A stretch of DNA of 64,000 nt from Glutamicibacter halophytocola (GTDB lineage Bacteria; Actinomycetota; Actinomycetes; Actinomycetales; Micrococcaceae), in NCBI RefSeq assembly GCF_001302565.1, contig NZ_CP012750.1:2976001-3040000 (forward strand). The letters run 5' to 3'. The notes under the pieces were generated by a model. That model did no database searches. It worked only from the letters and a program-made list of their open reading frames with translations, and was not told the DNA's origin. Below, in pieces: positions 36,702 to 44,849 of the stretch (the first letter of the stretch is position 1; the number at the start of each line of letters is the position of its first letter). Position numbers and translations under genes: made by a program.

Positions 36702-37928
36702 GTGAATACCGAATCCCCCACTGCCTTGCAGACCGCTCTGACCGCCGAGCAGGCTGCGCACATGCATCAGATGTACCGGCATCTGCATGCCCACCCGGAA
36801 TTGTCCATGCAGGAACACCAGACGGCCGCCTATATCGGCCAGCAGCTCGATGCCCTGGGCATCGAAAACTTCCTCTGCGGAGGAACCGGAGTGGTCGGCA
36901 TCCAGCGCAATGGCGAAGGCCCGGTCGTCGCTTTCCGAGCCGATACCGACGGCCTGCCCATTGCCGAGGATACAGGGGCCGACTACGCCTCGACGGCTCG
37001 CGGCCAGCTGGCCGACGGCACCGATGTACCTGTGATGCATGGCTGCGGCCATGACACCCACGTCGCTGCGGCCCTCACCGCGGCCGCCCGGCTGGCCGAG
37101 CAGACTGCGGCATGGGGCGGAACCATCGTCTGGATCTTCCAGCCGGGCGAGGAAACCAGCGCCGGGGCCAGGGCAATGCTCGATGACGGACTATGGGACA
37201 AGGCCCCCAAGCCATCGGTCATCCTCGGGCAACATGTTTTCCCCTTCCCCGCCGGCACCATCGGGTTGACCAGCGGCCCTGCCATGGCCATGGCCGACTC
37301 GCTCAAAGTGACCCTGCACGGCAAGCAGTCCCACGGCTCACAGCCCCAGGACTCGATCGACCCCATTGTCCAAGGTGCTTACACCATCACCCGCCTGCAG
37401 TCCCTGGTCTCGCGTGAACTGCACCCGCAGTCTCCCGCGGTGCTCACCTGCGGGTCATTCCACGCCGGGCTGAAAGAGAACATCATTCCGGACCGCGCGG
37501 AATTCACCTTGAATATCAGGACGTTCGACGAGGAAACCCGCACCCAGGTGCTGGACGGAGTCACTCGCATCGTGCAGGCAGAAGCGGCCGCTTCGGATGC
37601 CCCGGCACCTCAGATCGAAGCCCTGAATTCCTTCCCCAAGCTGCACAACAACCCCGAGCACACGCAGCGTGTCAAGCAGGCTCTCATCGGCGAACTGGGC
37701 GGCGAGCAGGTCGCGGATTTGCCCGCGGCGATGGGTTCGGAGGATTTCGGCGCGCTAGGCGACGAGATCTCGGTTCCCTACGTGTACTGGTTCTTTGGCG
37801 GGTTTCTCCCGCGGGAAGACGCTCCGCCGGTCAACCACTCGCCCTTCTTCCTGCCTGACTACGAGCTTTCCCTGGCCACCGGGGTGCGCGCCGCCTTGGC
37901 CGGGCTGGGGCACTACCTGGCTCGGTAG
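36702..37928 (+). CDS. M20 family amidohydrolase (M20D, IAA-amino-acid/N-acyl hydrolase type)
   Basis: 408 residues. Metal-binding segments HGCGHDTHVAA, FQPGEETSAGA and GQHVFPFPAG, with KQSHGSQPQDSIDP in the dimerisation lid domain, identify the M20D group, which hydrolyses N-acyl amino acids, indole-acetyl-amino acids and hippurate-like amides using two metal ions. Start GTG with GAGGAG seven bases upstream; an in-frame extension into the previous gene is ruled out by that site. Last gene of the DUF5058 cluster, so its substrate should be the compound imported by the two membrane proteins. Confidence 0.9.
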   Translation: MNTESPTALQTALTAEQAAHMHQMYRHLHAHPELSMQEHQTAAYIGQQLDALGIENFLCGGTGVVGIQRNGEGPVVAFRADTDGLPIAEDTGADYASTARGQLADGTDVPVMHGCGHDTHVAAALTAAARLAEQTAAWGGTIVWIFQPGEETSAGARAMLDDGLWDKAPKPSVILGQHVFPFPAGTIGLTSGPAMAMADSLKVTLHGKQSHGSQPQDSIDPIVQGAYTITRLQSLVSRELHPQSPAVLTCGSFHAGLKENIIPDRAEFTLNIRTFDEETRTQVLDGVTRIVQAEAAASDAPAPQIEALNSFPKLHNNPEHTQRVKQALIGELGGEQVADLPAAMGSEDFGALGDEISVPYVYWFFGGFLPREDAPPVNHSPFFLPDYELSLATGVRAALAGLGHYLAR

Positions 37929-37950
37929 CCAGCCGGAAAGCCGCTGCCTG

Positions 37951-38766
37951 CTAAAGCTGCGTGCGCCCTTCGAGGTAGGCGCGCAGAACCTGCAGGACAC
38001 CGTGTTCGGTGTTCGCTGGCGCAGTGAAGTTTGCTGCTGCTGCCACCTCGGGATGGGCATTGGCCATGGCGAAGGAGTAGGTGGCTGTCTTGATCATTTC
38101 CAGATCATTGGGGTAGTCGCCAAACACCACCGTTTCGTCATCGCTGATGCCCAACTCCTTTTGCAGGGCACCCAGCGCCAGTCCCTTGTGCACCCCGTGG
38201 TTCATGGCATCCACCCAGTGGCTTCCGGAGATCACCACCTGCAGCGGCACATCGAGGGCGTCCGCCATTTCCTGGACCTTGCTGGTGCCCACGTTCACGG
38301 CCATCTTGATGATTTCGTCCTCAACGTCGTTGAGGTTCTCCACCACCTGCACCGCGCGGTAGTACGGGGCGACGGCATCGGCGAACTTCTGGTCCGGGCG
38401 CTCCACATAGGCTGTGCGGCGGCCGCACAATACAAGTCCGGCATCCAGGGCGCCCTGCTGCCGCACGGTCTCGATCACCGAGTTCACCAAAGCGCGATCA
38501 ATGATGTTGGAGTAGATCTCATTCTCCCCATCCATGACCACTGTGCCGTTTTCGGCGATGATGGCGATCTCTCCGAGCTGGGCGAATTGCTCGCGCAAGG
38601 TAGCGAACTGCCTTCCAGAAGCGGGCACGAACTTGATGCCGCGCTGCGCCAGCTGGTCGATCACGCCCCAGGCTTGATCCGGGATTTGACCGTCACCGTC
38701 CAAAAAGGTGCCGTCCATGTCGACGGCAACGAGCTTGATCTGGGCGTTCGGGTCAATGGTATGCAT
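37951..38766 (-). CDS. Cof-type HAD-IIB phosphatase
   Basis: 271 residues. HAD motif I VAVDMDGTFLD, motif II VPASGRQ, motif III Lys in IIKMAVNVG, and motif IV VVFGDYPNDLEMIKTA, with a type IIB cap between II and III. Such enzymes dephosphorylate sugar phosphates or cofactor phosphates; the Cof subgroup is promiscuous. It lies seven bases downstream of ppgK on the same strand, so it may act on phosphorylated sugars in the same context. Confidence 0.9.
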   Translation of the reverse strand: MHTIDPNAQIKLVAVDMDGTFLDGDGQIPDQAWGVIDQLAQRGIKFVPASGRQFATLREQFAQLGEIAIIAENGTVVMDGENEIYSNIIDRALVNSVIETVRQQGALDAGLVLCGRRTAYVERPDQKFADAVAPYYRAVQVVENLNDVEDEIIKMAVNVGTSKVQEMADALDVPLQVVISGSHWVDAMNHGVHKGLALGALQKELGISDDETVVFGDYPNDLEMIKTATYSFAMANAHPEVAAAANFTAPANTEHGVLQVLRAYLEGRTQL

Positions 38767-38773
38767 GTGCTTC

Positions 38774-39583
38774 CTAAGAGCCCGGATGCATGGCGCGTTG
38801 CGCGGCGCCCAACACCCCGGCGGCGTTGTTGAATTCTGCGGGAATGAGTTTTGCCCTCACATCCAGCTTAGGCAAGAAGTGCTCGTGGTCCTCGGAGATT
38901 GCGCCGCCGATGACAATCAAGTCAGGGCTGCAGAGGAATTCCACATGGGACAGGTAGCGTTGCAGGCGCGCAATGTACTCGTCCCAGCTCAGGTTTTCTT
39001 CGCGCATGACGCGTGCGGCGGCTTTGCTTTCTGCATCGAATCCGTCGATTTCCAGGTGCCCGAATTCCACATTGGGGAAGAGCACTCCATCGCGGAAGAA
39101 GGCCGAACCGATTCCGGTGCCCAGGGTCAGCAGCAGGGTGCTGCCCTTCAGCGGCGCACCGTCCTTGGAGCCGGCGCCTGCGTACACCTCTGCCATGCCG
39201 GCGGCGTCAGCGTCATTAAGCAGGTAGACATCGCGGTCCAGCACCTTGCTGAACATGGCGGTGGCATCCAATCCGATCCAGGCCTTGTCGATATTCGCGG
39301 CCGAATGCACTACTCCGTCGATGACGATGCCAGGCACGGCTACCCCAGCGGGGATGCCCGCCAGATCCTCGCCAGTGGCCTCTTGCAGGTCGCGGACAAT
39401 CTGCGCCATGACTTCGGCGACGGCCTCTGGATGCGCGCCCTCTGGGGTGATCGCCTTGTTCAGCGTGCTTTCGACAAGTTTTCCGTCCGTTCCGACCAAG
39501 GCGTACTTGATCGATGATCCGCCCATGTCAAGGCCGATGGCAGCGAACTGCGACTTGGATGCCGGTGCGGCAGATGATGCCAT
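38774..39583 (-). CDS. ppgK: Polyphosphate glucokinase (ROK family)
   Basis: 269 residues. Phosphorylates glucose with inorganic polyphosphate (or ATP), an actinobacterial feature. Motifs: IGLDMGGSSIKYALV phosphate loop, AVPGIVIDGVVHSAANI, LLNDADAAGMAEV with the catalytic Asp, LLTLGTGIGSAFFRDGVLFPNVEFGHL, and the family-specific ENLSWDEYIARLQRYLSHVE. The ATG has GGGGAGAA upstream; a TTG at 39598 overlaps this site. A promoter candidate TTGACC-N17-TATCGT lies between it and the ROK regulator gene, so it may have its own transcript. Confidence 0.92.
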   Translation of the reverse strand: MASSAAPASKSQFAAIGLDMGGSSIKYALVGTDGKLVESTLNKAITPEGAHPEAVAEVMAQIVRDLQEATGEDLAGIPAGVAVPGIVIDGVVHSAANIDKAWIGLDATAMFSKVLDRDVYLLNDADAAGMAEVYAGAGSKDGAPLKGSTLLLTLGTGIGSAFFRDGVLFPNVEFGHLEIDGFDAESKAAARVMREENLSWDEYIARLQRYLSHVEFLCSPDLIVIGGAISEDHEHFLPKLDVRAKLIPAEFNNAAGVLGAAQRAMHPGS

Positions 39584-39651
39584 CAGGATTCTCCCCAACG
39601 TTGCAAAGAAATTTTAAGGACTCTTTACGATATATAGCTTCCGGCGTTTGG

Positions 39652-40716
39652 TCAACGTTCTCGGTAGTTTTCCCAAAGATTTTCCAAGGCGATGTCCCGG
39701 GCTCCGGCCACCGCACCATGGGCGGCCGACTGCACGCCAAGGGACGAGGGGCGCACGGTCACTGGCACCAGCAATCTGCCATTGACCTCTTCAGCCAGCG
39801 CCGCGCATAGTTCTTCGGTCACTGCCGGGCCGGTGACAACCAGTTGCTGCGGGTCCACGAAGCCGACCAGATTGGCCACGACCTGGCCCAGCGGCCGCAA
39901 GAAGACCGGCCACGTTCGCTGGTCGGCCAGTTTCTCCCAGAGAATCCGGGTCTGGAACATTCCCAGCTCGTCCAGAACCTCGCGCAGGTTCTTCTCGCCG
40001 AGCAACTGGTTCTCCAGCTCGCCGGCCGTGCCATGGCGTCCGCGGTGAAGTTTTCCGTCGATGACCAGCCCGGCCCCCAAGCCAGCTCCGATGTACAGCA
40101 TCATCAACGACCCATCGGTGCTTTCGGCCTCGGCAACGGCCATCCAGTTCACGTCGTTATCCAATACCACCGGAACGCTGGCATCAAACAGCCCGGCCAA
40201 GTTGGCACCAGAGGCAGGGAAAATCACGGTGGGAACCACGCGTTCTGCATCCTCGCGCAACACCGGTGCGGCCTGGCTGACCGCGGCGGCCAGCAACGGC
40301 GAGCGCAGCTGCTTGTGCACCCTGGCAATTTCGGTGGCCGCCATCTTCTCCACTTCCCCGGCACTGATGTGCGGGGTCAACGGGTAGAGGCGATCAACCA
40401 GGATCGTTCCCGATAGATCGGTGGCCCGAACCTGCAGGGATTCTGCTTGCAGGCACAAGGCCAGCACATGCCCGTACTCGCTGCGCAGCGCGTACCGCTC
40501 AGGGGTTCGACCGCGCTTGGTCTCCGCCGGACGGTCAATGGCGATCGCCAGCCCGTTCTCCTGCAGGCGGGAGATCGCCTGGGATGCCGTGGGCTTGGAA
40601 ATTCCCAGGTCCGCGGAAATCTGGGTGCGTGTAGCAGGAGCGGCACACAGGTAGTCGAACACCCGGATATCGGTCAGAGTTGCCAGTGCCCGTGGGCCGG
40701 CGGTCGAATCAGTCAC
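39652..40716 (-). CDS. ROK family transcriptional regulator
   Basis: 354 residues: N-terminal winged helix (TRTQISADLGISKPTASQAI, about residues 28-47) fused to a ROK sugar-kinase-like domain (LYIGAGLGAGLVIDGKLHRG; GTAGELENQLLGE). The zinc-binding cysteine-rich segment of ROK sugar kinases is missing, consistent with a NagC/Mlc-like repressor. Upstream of ppgK on the same strand, so a role in sugar response fits. The ligand is unknown. Confidence 0.9.
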   Translation of the reverse strand: MTDSTAGPRALATLTDIRVFDYLCAAPATRTQISADLGISKPTASQAISRLQENGLAIAIDRPAETKRGRTPERYALRSEYGHVLALCLQAESLQVRATDLSGTILVDRLYPLTPHISAGEVEKMAATEIARVHKQLRSPLLAAAVSQAAPVLREDAERVVPTVIFPASGANLAGLFDASVPVVLDNDVNWMAVAEAESTDGSLMMLYIGAGLGAGLVIDGKLHRGRHGTAGELENQLLGEKNLREVLDELGMFQTRILWEKLADQRTWPVFLRPLGQVVANLVGFVDPQQLVVTGPAVTEELCAALAEEVNGRLLVPVTVRPSSLGVQSAAHGAVAGARDIALENLWENYRER

Positions 40717-40732
40717 CCCTCGATTCTACTAG

Positions 40733-41827
40733 TCACGGCAGCAGCACCTGGCGCACCGAGCGTCCTTCGGCCAGTTCGTCCAGCGCCTCGTTGATCTGTT
40801 CCATCGGCCGGGTGCGCACCAGCTTCTGCACCGGGAGCCTGCCCGCCCGCCAGAGGCCCTCATAGTAGGGAATGTCGTTGGCCGGCAGGGCCGAACCCAT
40901 ATAGCTGCCGATGATGGTTCGCGCCCCTGCGGTCAGGGACAGCGGCTCGATAGCGCTCATTGCCCCGGGCGCCGGCAGCCCGACGGTCACCAGCGTTCCG
41001 CCCACGGCCGTGGCAGCCAGTGCGGTTTCAAAGGCCCGTGGGTGCCCGGCGGCCTCTATGGCAATTTCTGCGCTGCGGCCAGCCACCTCTTGCGGTGTGC
41101 AGGCCGCGTCGGCGCCCAGTTCCAGGGCCACGGCCAGCTTGTCCTCATTGGCGTCAATGGCCAGGATCTTGCCGGTGGTGCGCTGCCCCACGGCCACTAA
41201 TAACGCGGCCATGCCCACTCCGCCGAGCCCGACGATGGCCACATCTTCGGACCCGCTGGCACCGGCGGCATTGCGCAGGGCACCGCCACCGGTGAGCACC
41301 GCGCACCCCAGCACAGCAGCAACTTCCGGCGGTACGTCGTTGCCGACGGCCACCAGGCTGCGCGCATCCATCACCGCATAGTTGGCGAAGGCCGAAACCC
41401 CCAGATGGTGGTGGACCGGCTGTCCGTCCATCACCAGTCGGCGAGCGCCGGTGAGCAGTGTTCCTGCCGTATTGGCTTCGGTGCCGGCGGTGCAGGGCAG
41501 TTTGCCTCCGGTGGCACAGGCAGCGCAGTTTTCGCAACGCGGCAGGAATACCGAAATCACCTGCTGCCCCAGAGCGAGTTCCACCCCGGGCCCGGCCTGT
41601 TCAATAATGCCCGCCGACTCGTGGCCGAGCACCATGGGCACCGGGCGAGACCGGTTGCCATCAATCACCGACAGGTCCGAATGGCACAGCCCCGCCGCGG
41701 TGATCCGCACCAGAACTTCGCCGGGACCCGGTTCCTGAAGCTGCACTTCGCGCAGCGTTAGCGGCCGGTGCTTGGCATAGGGTCGCTGATTCTCCTGCTG
41801 TTCAAGGACGGAAGCCTGGATCCGCAT
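40733..41827 (-). CDS. Zinc-dependent alcohol dehydrogenase (MDR family)
   Basis: 364 residues. Catalytic zinc ligands Cys in AAGLCHSDLSVI and the GHESAGIIE region, structural-zinc four-Cys loop in PRCENCAACATGGKLPC, nucleotide fold IVGLGGVGMAALLVAVG and LAIDANEDKL. It oxidises an alcohol or reduces an aldehyde with NAD(P). Start ATG one base after the stop of the upstream mmsB-type gene, so the two form an operon; together they could process hydroxy-acid or alcohol intermediates. An in-frame start further upstream would lie inside the preceding gene. Confidence 0.9.
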   Translation of the reverse strand: MRIQASVLEQQENQRPYAKHRPLTLREVQLQEPGPGEVLVRITAAGLCHSDLSVIDGNRSRPVPMVLGHESAGIIEQAGPGVELALGQQVISVFLPRCENCAACATGGKLPCTAGTEANTAGTLLTGARRLVMDGQPVHHHLGVSAFANYAVMDARSLVAVGNDVPPEVAAVLGCAVLTGGGALRNAAGASGSEDVAIVGLGGVGMAALLVAVGQRTTGKILAIDANEDKLAVALELGADAACTPQEVAGRSAEIAIEAAGHPRAFETALAATAVGGTLVTVGLPAPGAMSAIEPLSLTAGARTIIGSYMGSALPANDIPYYEGLWRAGRLPVQKLVRTRPMEQINEALDELAEGRSVRQVLLP

Positions 41828-41828
41828 G

Positions 41829-42752
41829 CTAGCTGGCCTTCTCGGGGTCCCACCCACGAACCAATTCATCGGGCAACAGGTTCTTGACGATCAGCGAACA
41901 GTCCCTATCCCCCAGCCCCTGGGCGATCAGCTCATCAAAGTGATCCCTGGCCAGGGTTGCCGCGGGCAGGCGCACCCCGGTGCTTTCGCCCGCGTCCAGC
42001 GCCAGGCCCACATCCTTGCGCGCCAGATCGGTGCGGAAGGTGGCCTCGAAGTTGTTGTTGGCCGCGGCGGTATCGATGACATCCGGGACCGGGTACCAGG
42101 TCTGCTGGGCCCAGGACCGTCCCGAGGAGACCGAGGCGATCTCCCAGAACACCTTGGGATCCAATCCGAGCTTTTCGGCCAGTTGCGATCCCTCGGCACT
42201 GGCCATCAGGTCAATGAAGAGCATCATGTTGTTGCAGATCTTGGCGGCAATGCCCATGCTGGCGGCCCCGGCGACAATGGTCCGCCCGCTCATCGGGGCG
42301 ATATAGCCAGTGGCTCGCTCCATGAGCTGTGCCTCCCCGCCGAGCATGAACGCCAGGGTTCCTGCCGCCGCGCCGGAAATTCCGCCGGACACCGGTGCAT
42401 CCACAAAGTTCAGCCCACGCTGCGCCGAGCCTTCGTGGATGTACCGGGAGGTTTCGATGTCCACGGTGGAGGAATCGATCAGCAGCATCTGGTCCGTGGC
42501 GTGGGCCCAGATCCCTGCTTCGCCCTCATAGACCGCGCGCACATGCTGGCCCTTGGGCAGCATGGTGAAGACCGCATCGACGCCCTCCATGGCCTCGGCG
42601 ATGGATCCGGCGATCTGAACCCCGCCCTGCGCTGCCGCGGCGCAGGCTTGTTCGTTGAGGTCGAAGCCTTTCACTGTGTGCCCGGCCGACACCAGGTTGG
42701 CGGTCATTGGCCCGCCCATATTGCCCAGTCCGATCCATGCGTAGCTGCTCAT
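41829..42752 (-). CDS. 3-hydroxyisobutyrate dehydrogenase-type NAD(P)-dependent enzyme
   Basis: 307 residues. N-terminal Rossmann segment AWIGLGNMGGPMTANLVSAGH, the substrate motif DAPVSGGISGAAAGTLAFM, and catalytic Lys in GIAAKICNNMMLF. It oxidises a beta-hydroxyacid to the semialdehyde; 3-hydroxyisobutyrate (valine pathway) is the best guess, tartronate semialdehyde reductase the alternative. The ATG has GGGGAAAA upstream. First gene of the operon with the alcohol dehydrogenase, divergent from a LysR gene with a perfect inverted repeat between them. A HIBCH-type hydrolase at 4662 would give its substrate. Confidence 0.88.
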   Translation of the reverse strand: MSSYAWIGLGNMGGPMTANLVSAGHTVKGFDLNEQACAAAAQGGVQIAGSIAEAMEGVDAVFTMLPKGQHVRAVYEGEAGIWAHATDQMLLIDSSTVDIETSRYIHEGSAQRGLNFVDAPVSGGISGAAAGTLAFMLGGEAQLMERATGYIAPMSGRTIVAGAASMGIAAKICNNMMLFIDLMASAEGSQLAEKLGLDPKVFWEIASVSSGRSWAQQTWYPVPDVIDTAAANNNFEATFRTDLARKDVGLALDAGESTGVRLPAATLARDHFDELIAQGLGDRDCSLIVKNLLPDELVRGWDPEKAS

Positions 42753-42845
42753 TGGTTTTCCCCTCGCCATCGAGTTTTGTCTTCTCAGGCCAGCGTAGGT
42801 TCCTGGATGCCGGGCGCTCAATGGTCCGAAGCATGCCAATTGCGC

Positions 42846-42877
42846 ATGCACGGTGTGCGCCAGCGCACACCGTGCAT
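42846..42877. promoter_or_regulatory. Perfect 15-bp inverted repeat in a LysR divergent region
   Basis: Arms ATGCACGGTGTGCGC and GCGCACACCGTGCAT are exact complements around a CA centre. It ends 14 bases before the LysR start codon and lies 94 bases upstream of the dehydrogenase start. It could be an operator or a hairpin in the leader RNA. No T-run follows, so it is not a typical terminator. Confidence 0.7.
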
Positions 42878-42891
42878 GGCAGACTGGTGCC

Positions 42892-43815
42892 ATGGACCGC
42901 CAGATCGATTACCGCCACCTTGAATCCCTGATTGCCTTGCTCACCGTGGCCCGCTTGGGCCGGTACACCGCGGCGGCAGCGGTTCTCGGGGTGAACCACT
43001 CGACGATCTCCCGGCGCATCGACGCATTGCAAAAGGCCATGGGCGGCCACCTCCTGGCGCATACCCCTAATGGCTGGGAGCTGACGGATTTGGGCCGCCG
43101 GGCCATGGCCAGTGCCGAAGCCATCGAGCAGGCAGTGGCCGCCATCAGCACCGAAGAGGATTCCCCCACGCTGACCGGGCATGTGCGGCTGGCAGCACCC
43201 GATGCCTTCAGCGCGCATCTGGCGGCGCCCGCCTTGGCGAAGCTGCAGGCCAAGCACCCGCAACTGGTGTTCGAAATAGTCTCGGAAACCACCCGCGCCC
43301 GGCAGACGCGCACCGGCATGGATCTGGAGATTGTCATCGGGCAGCCCAGCGTGCGCAAGGCAGCTTCCACCAAGCTCATGGATTATGAATTGCGGCTGTA
43401 CGCCACGGCCGAATATCTTCAGGCCCACGGAACCCCGCACCAGCTGTCGGAACTGGCAGGCCACAGCTTGAATTACTACATTGATACGGCGTTGACCGTG
43501 GACAAGCTGGACGAGGCAACCAGCCACCTGCCGCCAATGCATCGTGCGATTTCTTCGACCAGCATTGCGGTCCAGTACGCGGCAACCATGAACCATGCGG
43601 GGCTTGGGCTGCTTCCGGTCTTCCTCTCCAAGCACTATCCGAATCTGATTCCGGTCTTGCATGACCAGTTCAGCTACCTCTCCGAATATTGGCTCGTGGG
43701 CCGCGAGGAGGCGCTGCGCAGCAAGGCGGTCCAGGCAACCGTGCGGGCGCTGAATGATGCGGCCGCCCATGGGGATTGGTTCATACTCCCCTTCGGCAAC
43801 CAGGTTCCCAGCTAA
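42892..43815 (+). CDS. LysR family transcriptional regulator
   Basis: 307 residues. Helix-turn-helix GRYTAAAAVLGVNHSTISRR (residues about 22-41) and a LysR effector domain from LTGHVRLAAPDAFSA. The ATG at 42892 was chosen over an upstream start because the helix-turn-helix is complete from here and the dyad lies immediately before it. Divergent from the hydroxyisobutyrate and alcohol dehydrogenase operon, which it probably controls. Its 3' end overlaps the convergent P-loop gene by 35 bases. Confidence 0.9.
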   Translation: MDRQIDYRHLESLIALLTVARLGRYTAAAAVLGVNHSTISRRIDALQKAMGGHLLAHTPNGWELTDLGRRAMASAEAIEQAVAAISTEEDSPTLTGHVRLAAPDAFSAHLAAPALAKLQAKHPQLVFEIVSETTRARQTRTGMDLEIVIGQPSVRKAASTKLMDYELRLYATAEYLQAHGTPHQLSELAGHSLNYYIDTALTVDKLDEATSHLPPMHRAISSTSIAVQYAATMNHAGLGLLPVFLSKHYPNLIPVLHDQFSYLSEYWLVGREEALRSKAVQATVRALNDAAAHGDWFILPFGNQVPS

Positions 43816-44329
43816 GCACCGCGTCACGCAGCTCGTGCACGCTGCTCGAGCTTTCCAGGCGCAGCACCGGTCGATCCAAGGTTTTCAGCCAAGCTTCGTG
43901 CCGTGCGCGGCTGCGCCCGCTGAATTCTGGATCGTCATAATTGCTGGCCCAGGCCAGGAATTCGCCAAAAGCCCCGGTATTGATCTCCTCGCCGGCTCGT
44001 CGGATGATTTCTCGCTGCTTAATACGCCGCAGGCGTTCTGGTGTACCGAGCGTCAAGAACACCACGGCATCGCATCGTTGCAGGATCTTCTCTCCCCAGC
44101 CGCTCATCGCGCCGGAAAGCACCCAGGCCGAACGCCGCGCAAAAATCTCCAGCATCAATTCCACCCTTCTGGCAGGGTTTCGCTGCTGCGTGTAGGGCGG
44201 GTCGGTAGGTACCCAGAAGTAGTCGTCCGAATCCGCATGGGGAACAGACCAGGCATCGGCGATGGAACGGCCCAGTGTGGTGGTTCCGCTCCCGCTGCCA
44301 CCCAAAATATACAGTCTGCACGGTTGCAT
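43781..44329 (-). CDS. P-loop NTPase, kinase-like (adenylate-kinase/topology-modulation type)
   Basis: 182 residues. Walker A LGGSGSGTTTLG (a T replacing the usual K of GxGxGK[ST], a known variant in this group), DSDDYFW with acidic residues after the first helix, and VLSGAMSGWGEKI near the usual lid position. This resembles small nucleotide kinases or DNA topology-modulation FlaR-like proteins; a substrate cannot be assigned. Its last 35 bases overlap the convergent LysR gene, which is unusual, but the open frame and P-loop argue that it is real. Confidence 0.7.
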   Translation of the reverse strand: MQPCRLYILGGSGSGTTTLGRSIADAWSVPHADSDDYFWVPTDPPYTQQRNPARRVELMLEIFARRSAWVLSGAMSGWGEKILQRCDAVVFLTLGTPERLRRIKQREIIRRAGEEINTGAFGEFLAWASNYDDPEFSGRSRARHEAWLKTLDRPVLRLESSSSVHELRDAVLSWEPGCRRGV

Positions 44330-44532
44330 GGGTACTCCTTATTTGGGTTGTGGCCCCAGGCGACGATTCTACGGCTCCTCCATCGCAGACGGAGGAGCGT
44401 ACGACGCAGGGAACTGCGCACATTGCCCCTCCTCCAAAAGTAGGATTCATTTTCTTATGACACCTCGCTAAGCTCTAAATAAGACAACTGAATGACTAAG
44501 TAGTCTTTTGAATGATCACAGGCAGGAGCATG

Positions 44533-44793
44533 ATGCTGAAGTATTTTGGGCTGGTCAAAAGCGAAGACGACTCTGAGACAGGTCAGATCCCGCTGTGGCA
44601 GGGAGTAACGAAACGACAACGACTCCTTTCCATCGCCATATCCTTGACGCTGACCAACATCATGTATTTCGCAACAAGCTGTCTGCTAGAAAGCTCGGAA
44701 GGCTTCGCCCGATATATTCCAGGCATGCTGGCCTGCCAGACTCTTCTGCTGTGCGGCGTCATCTCCGAGCGGGCACTGCTGCGAGCCAATTAG
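44533..44793 (+). CDS. Small membrane protein of unknown function
   Basis: 86 residues with two hydrophobic segments (LLSIAISLTLTNIMYFATSC and YIPGMLACQTLLLCGVISE). Three in-frame ATGs compete: 44512, 44530 and 44533; AGGAG at 44524-44528 favours the last. A small inverted repeat GACTA-AG-TAGTC lies at 44494-44505. Function not recognised. A terminator follows immediately. Confidence 0.6.
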   Translation: MLKYFGLVKSEDDSETGQIPLWQGVTKRQRLLSIAISLTLTNIMYFATSCLLESSEGFARYIPGMLACQTLLLCGVISERALLRAN

Positions 44794-44799
44794 CGCGAT

Positions 44800-44829
44800 A
44801 ATGGCCAGCCCCGCAAGGGACTGGCCATT
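44800..44829. terminator. Terminator between the small membrane protein and MHS transporter genes
   Basis: Stem AATGGCCAG with CTGGCCATT, extended by CCC/GGG after a one-base bulge, loop of about five bases, then TG TTCT. It sits between convergent genes. Confidence 0.6.
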
Positions 44830-44849
44830 GTTCTGCGGCAAGCGGGAAG

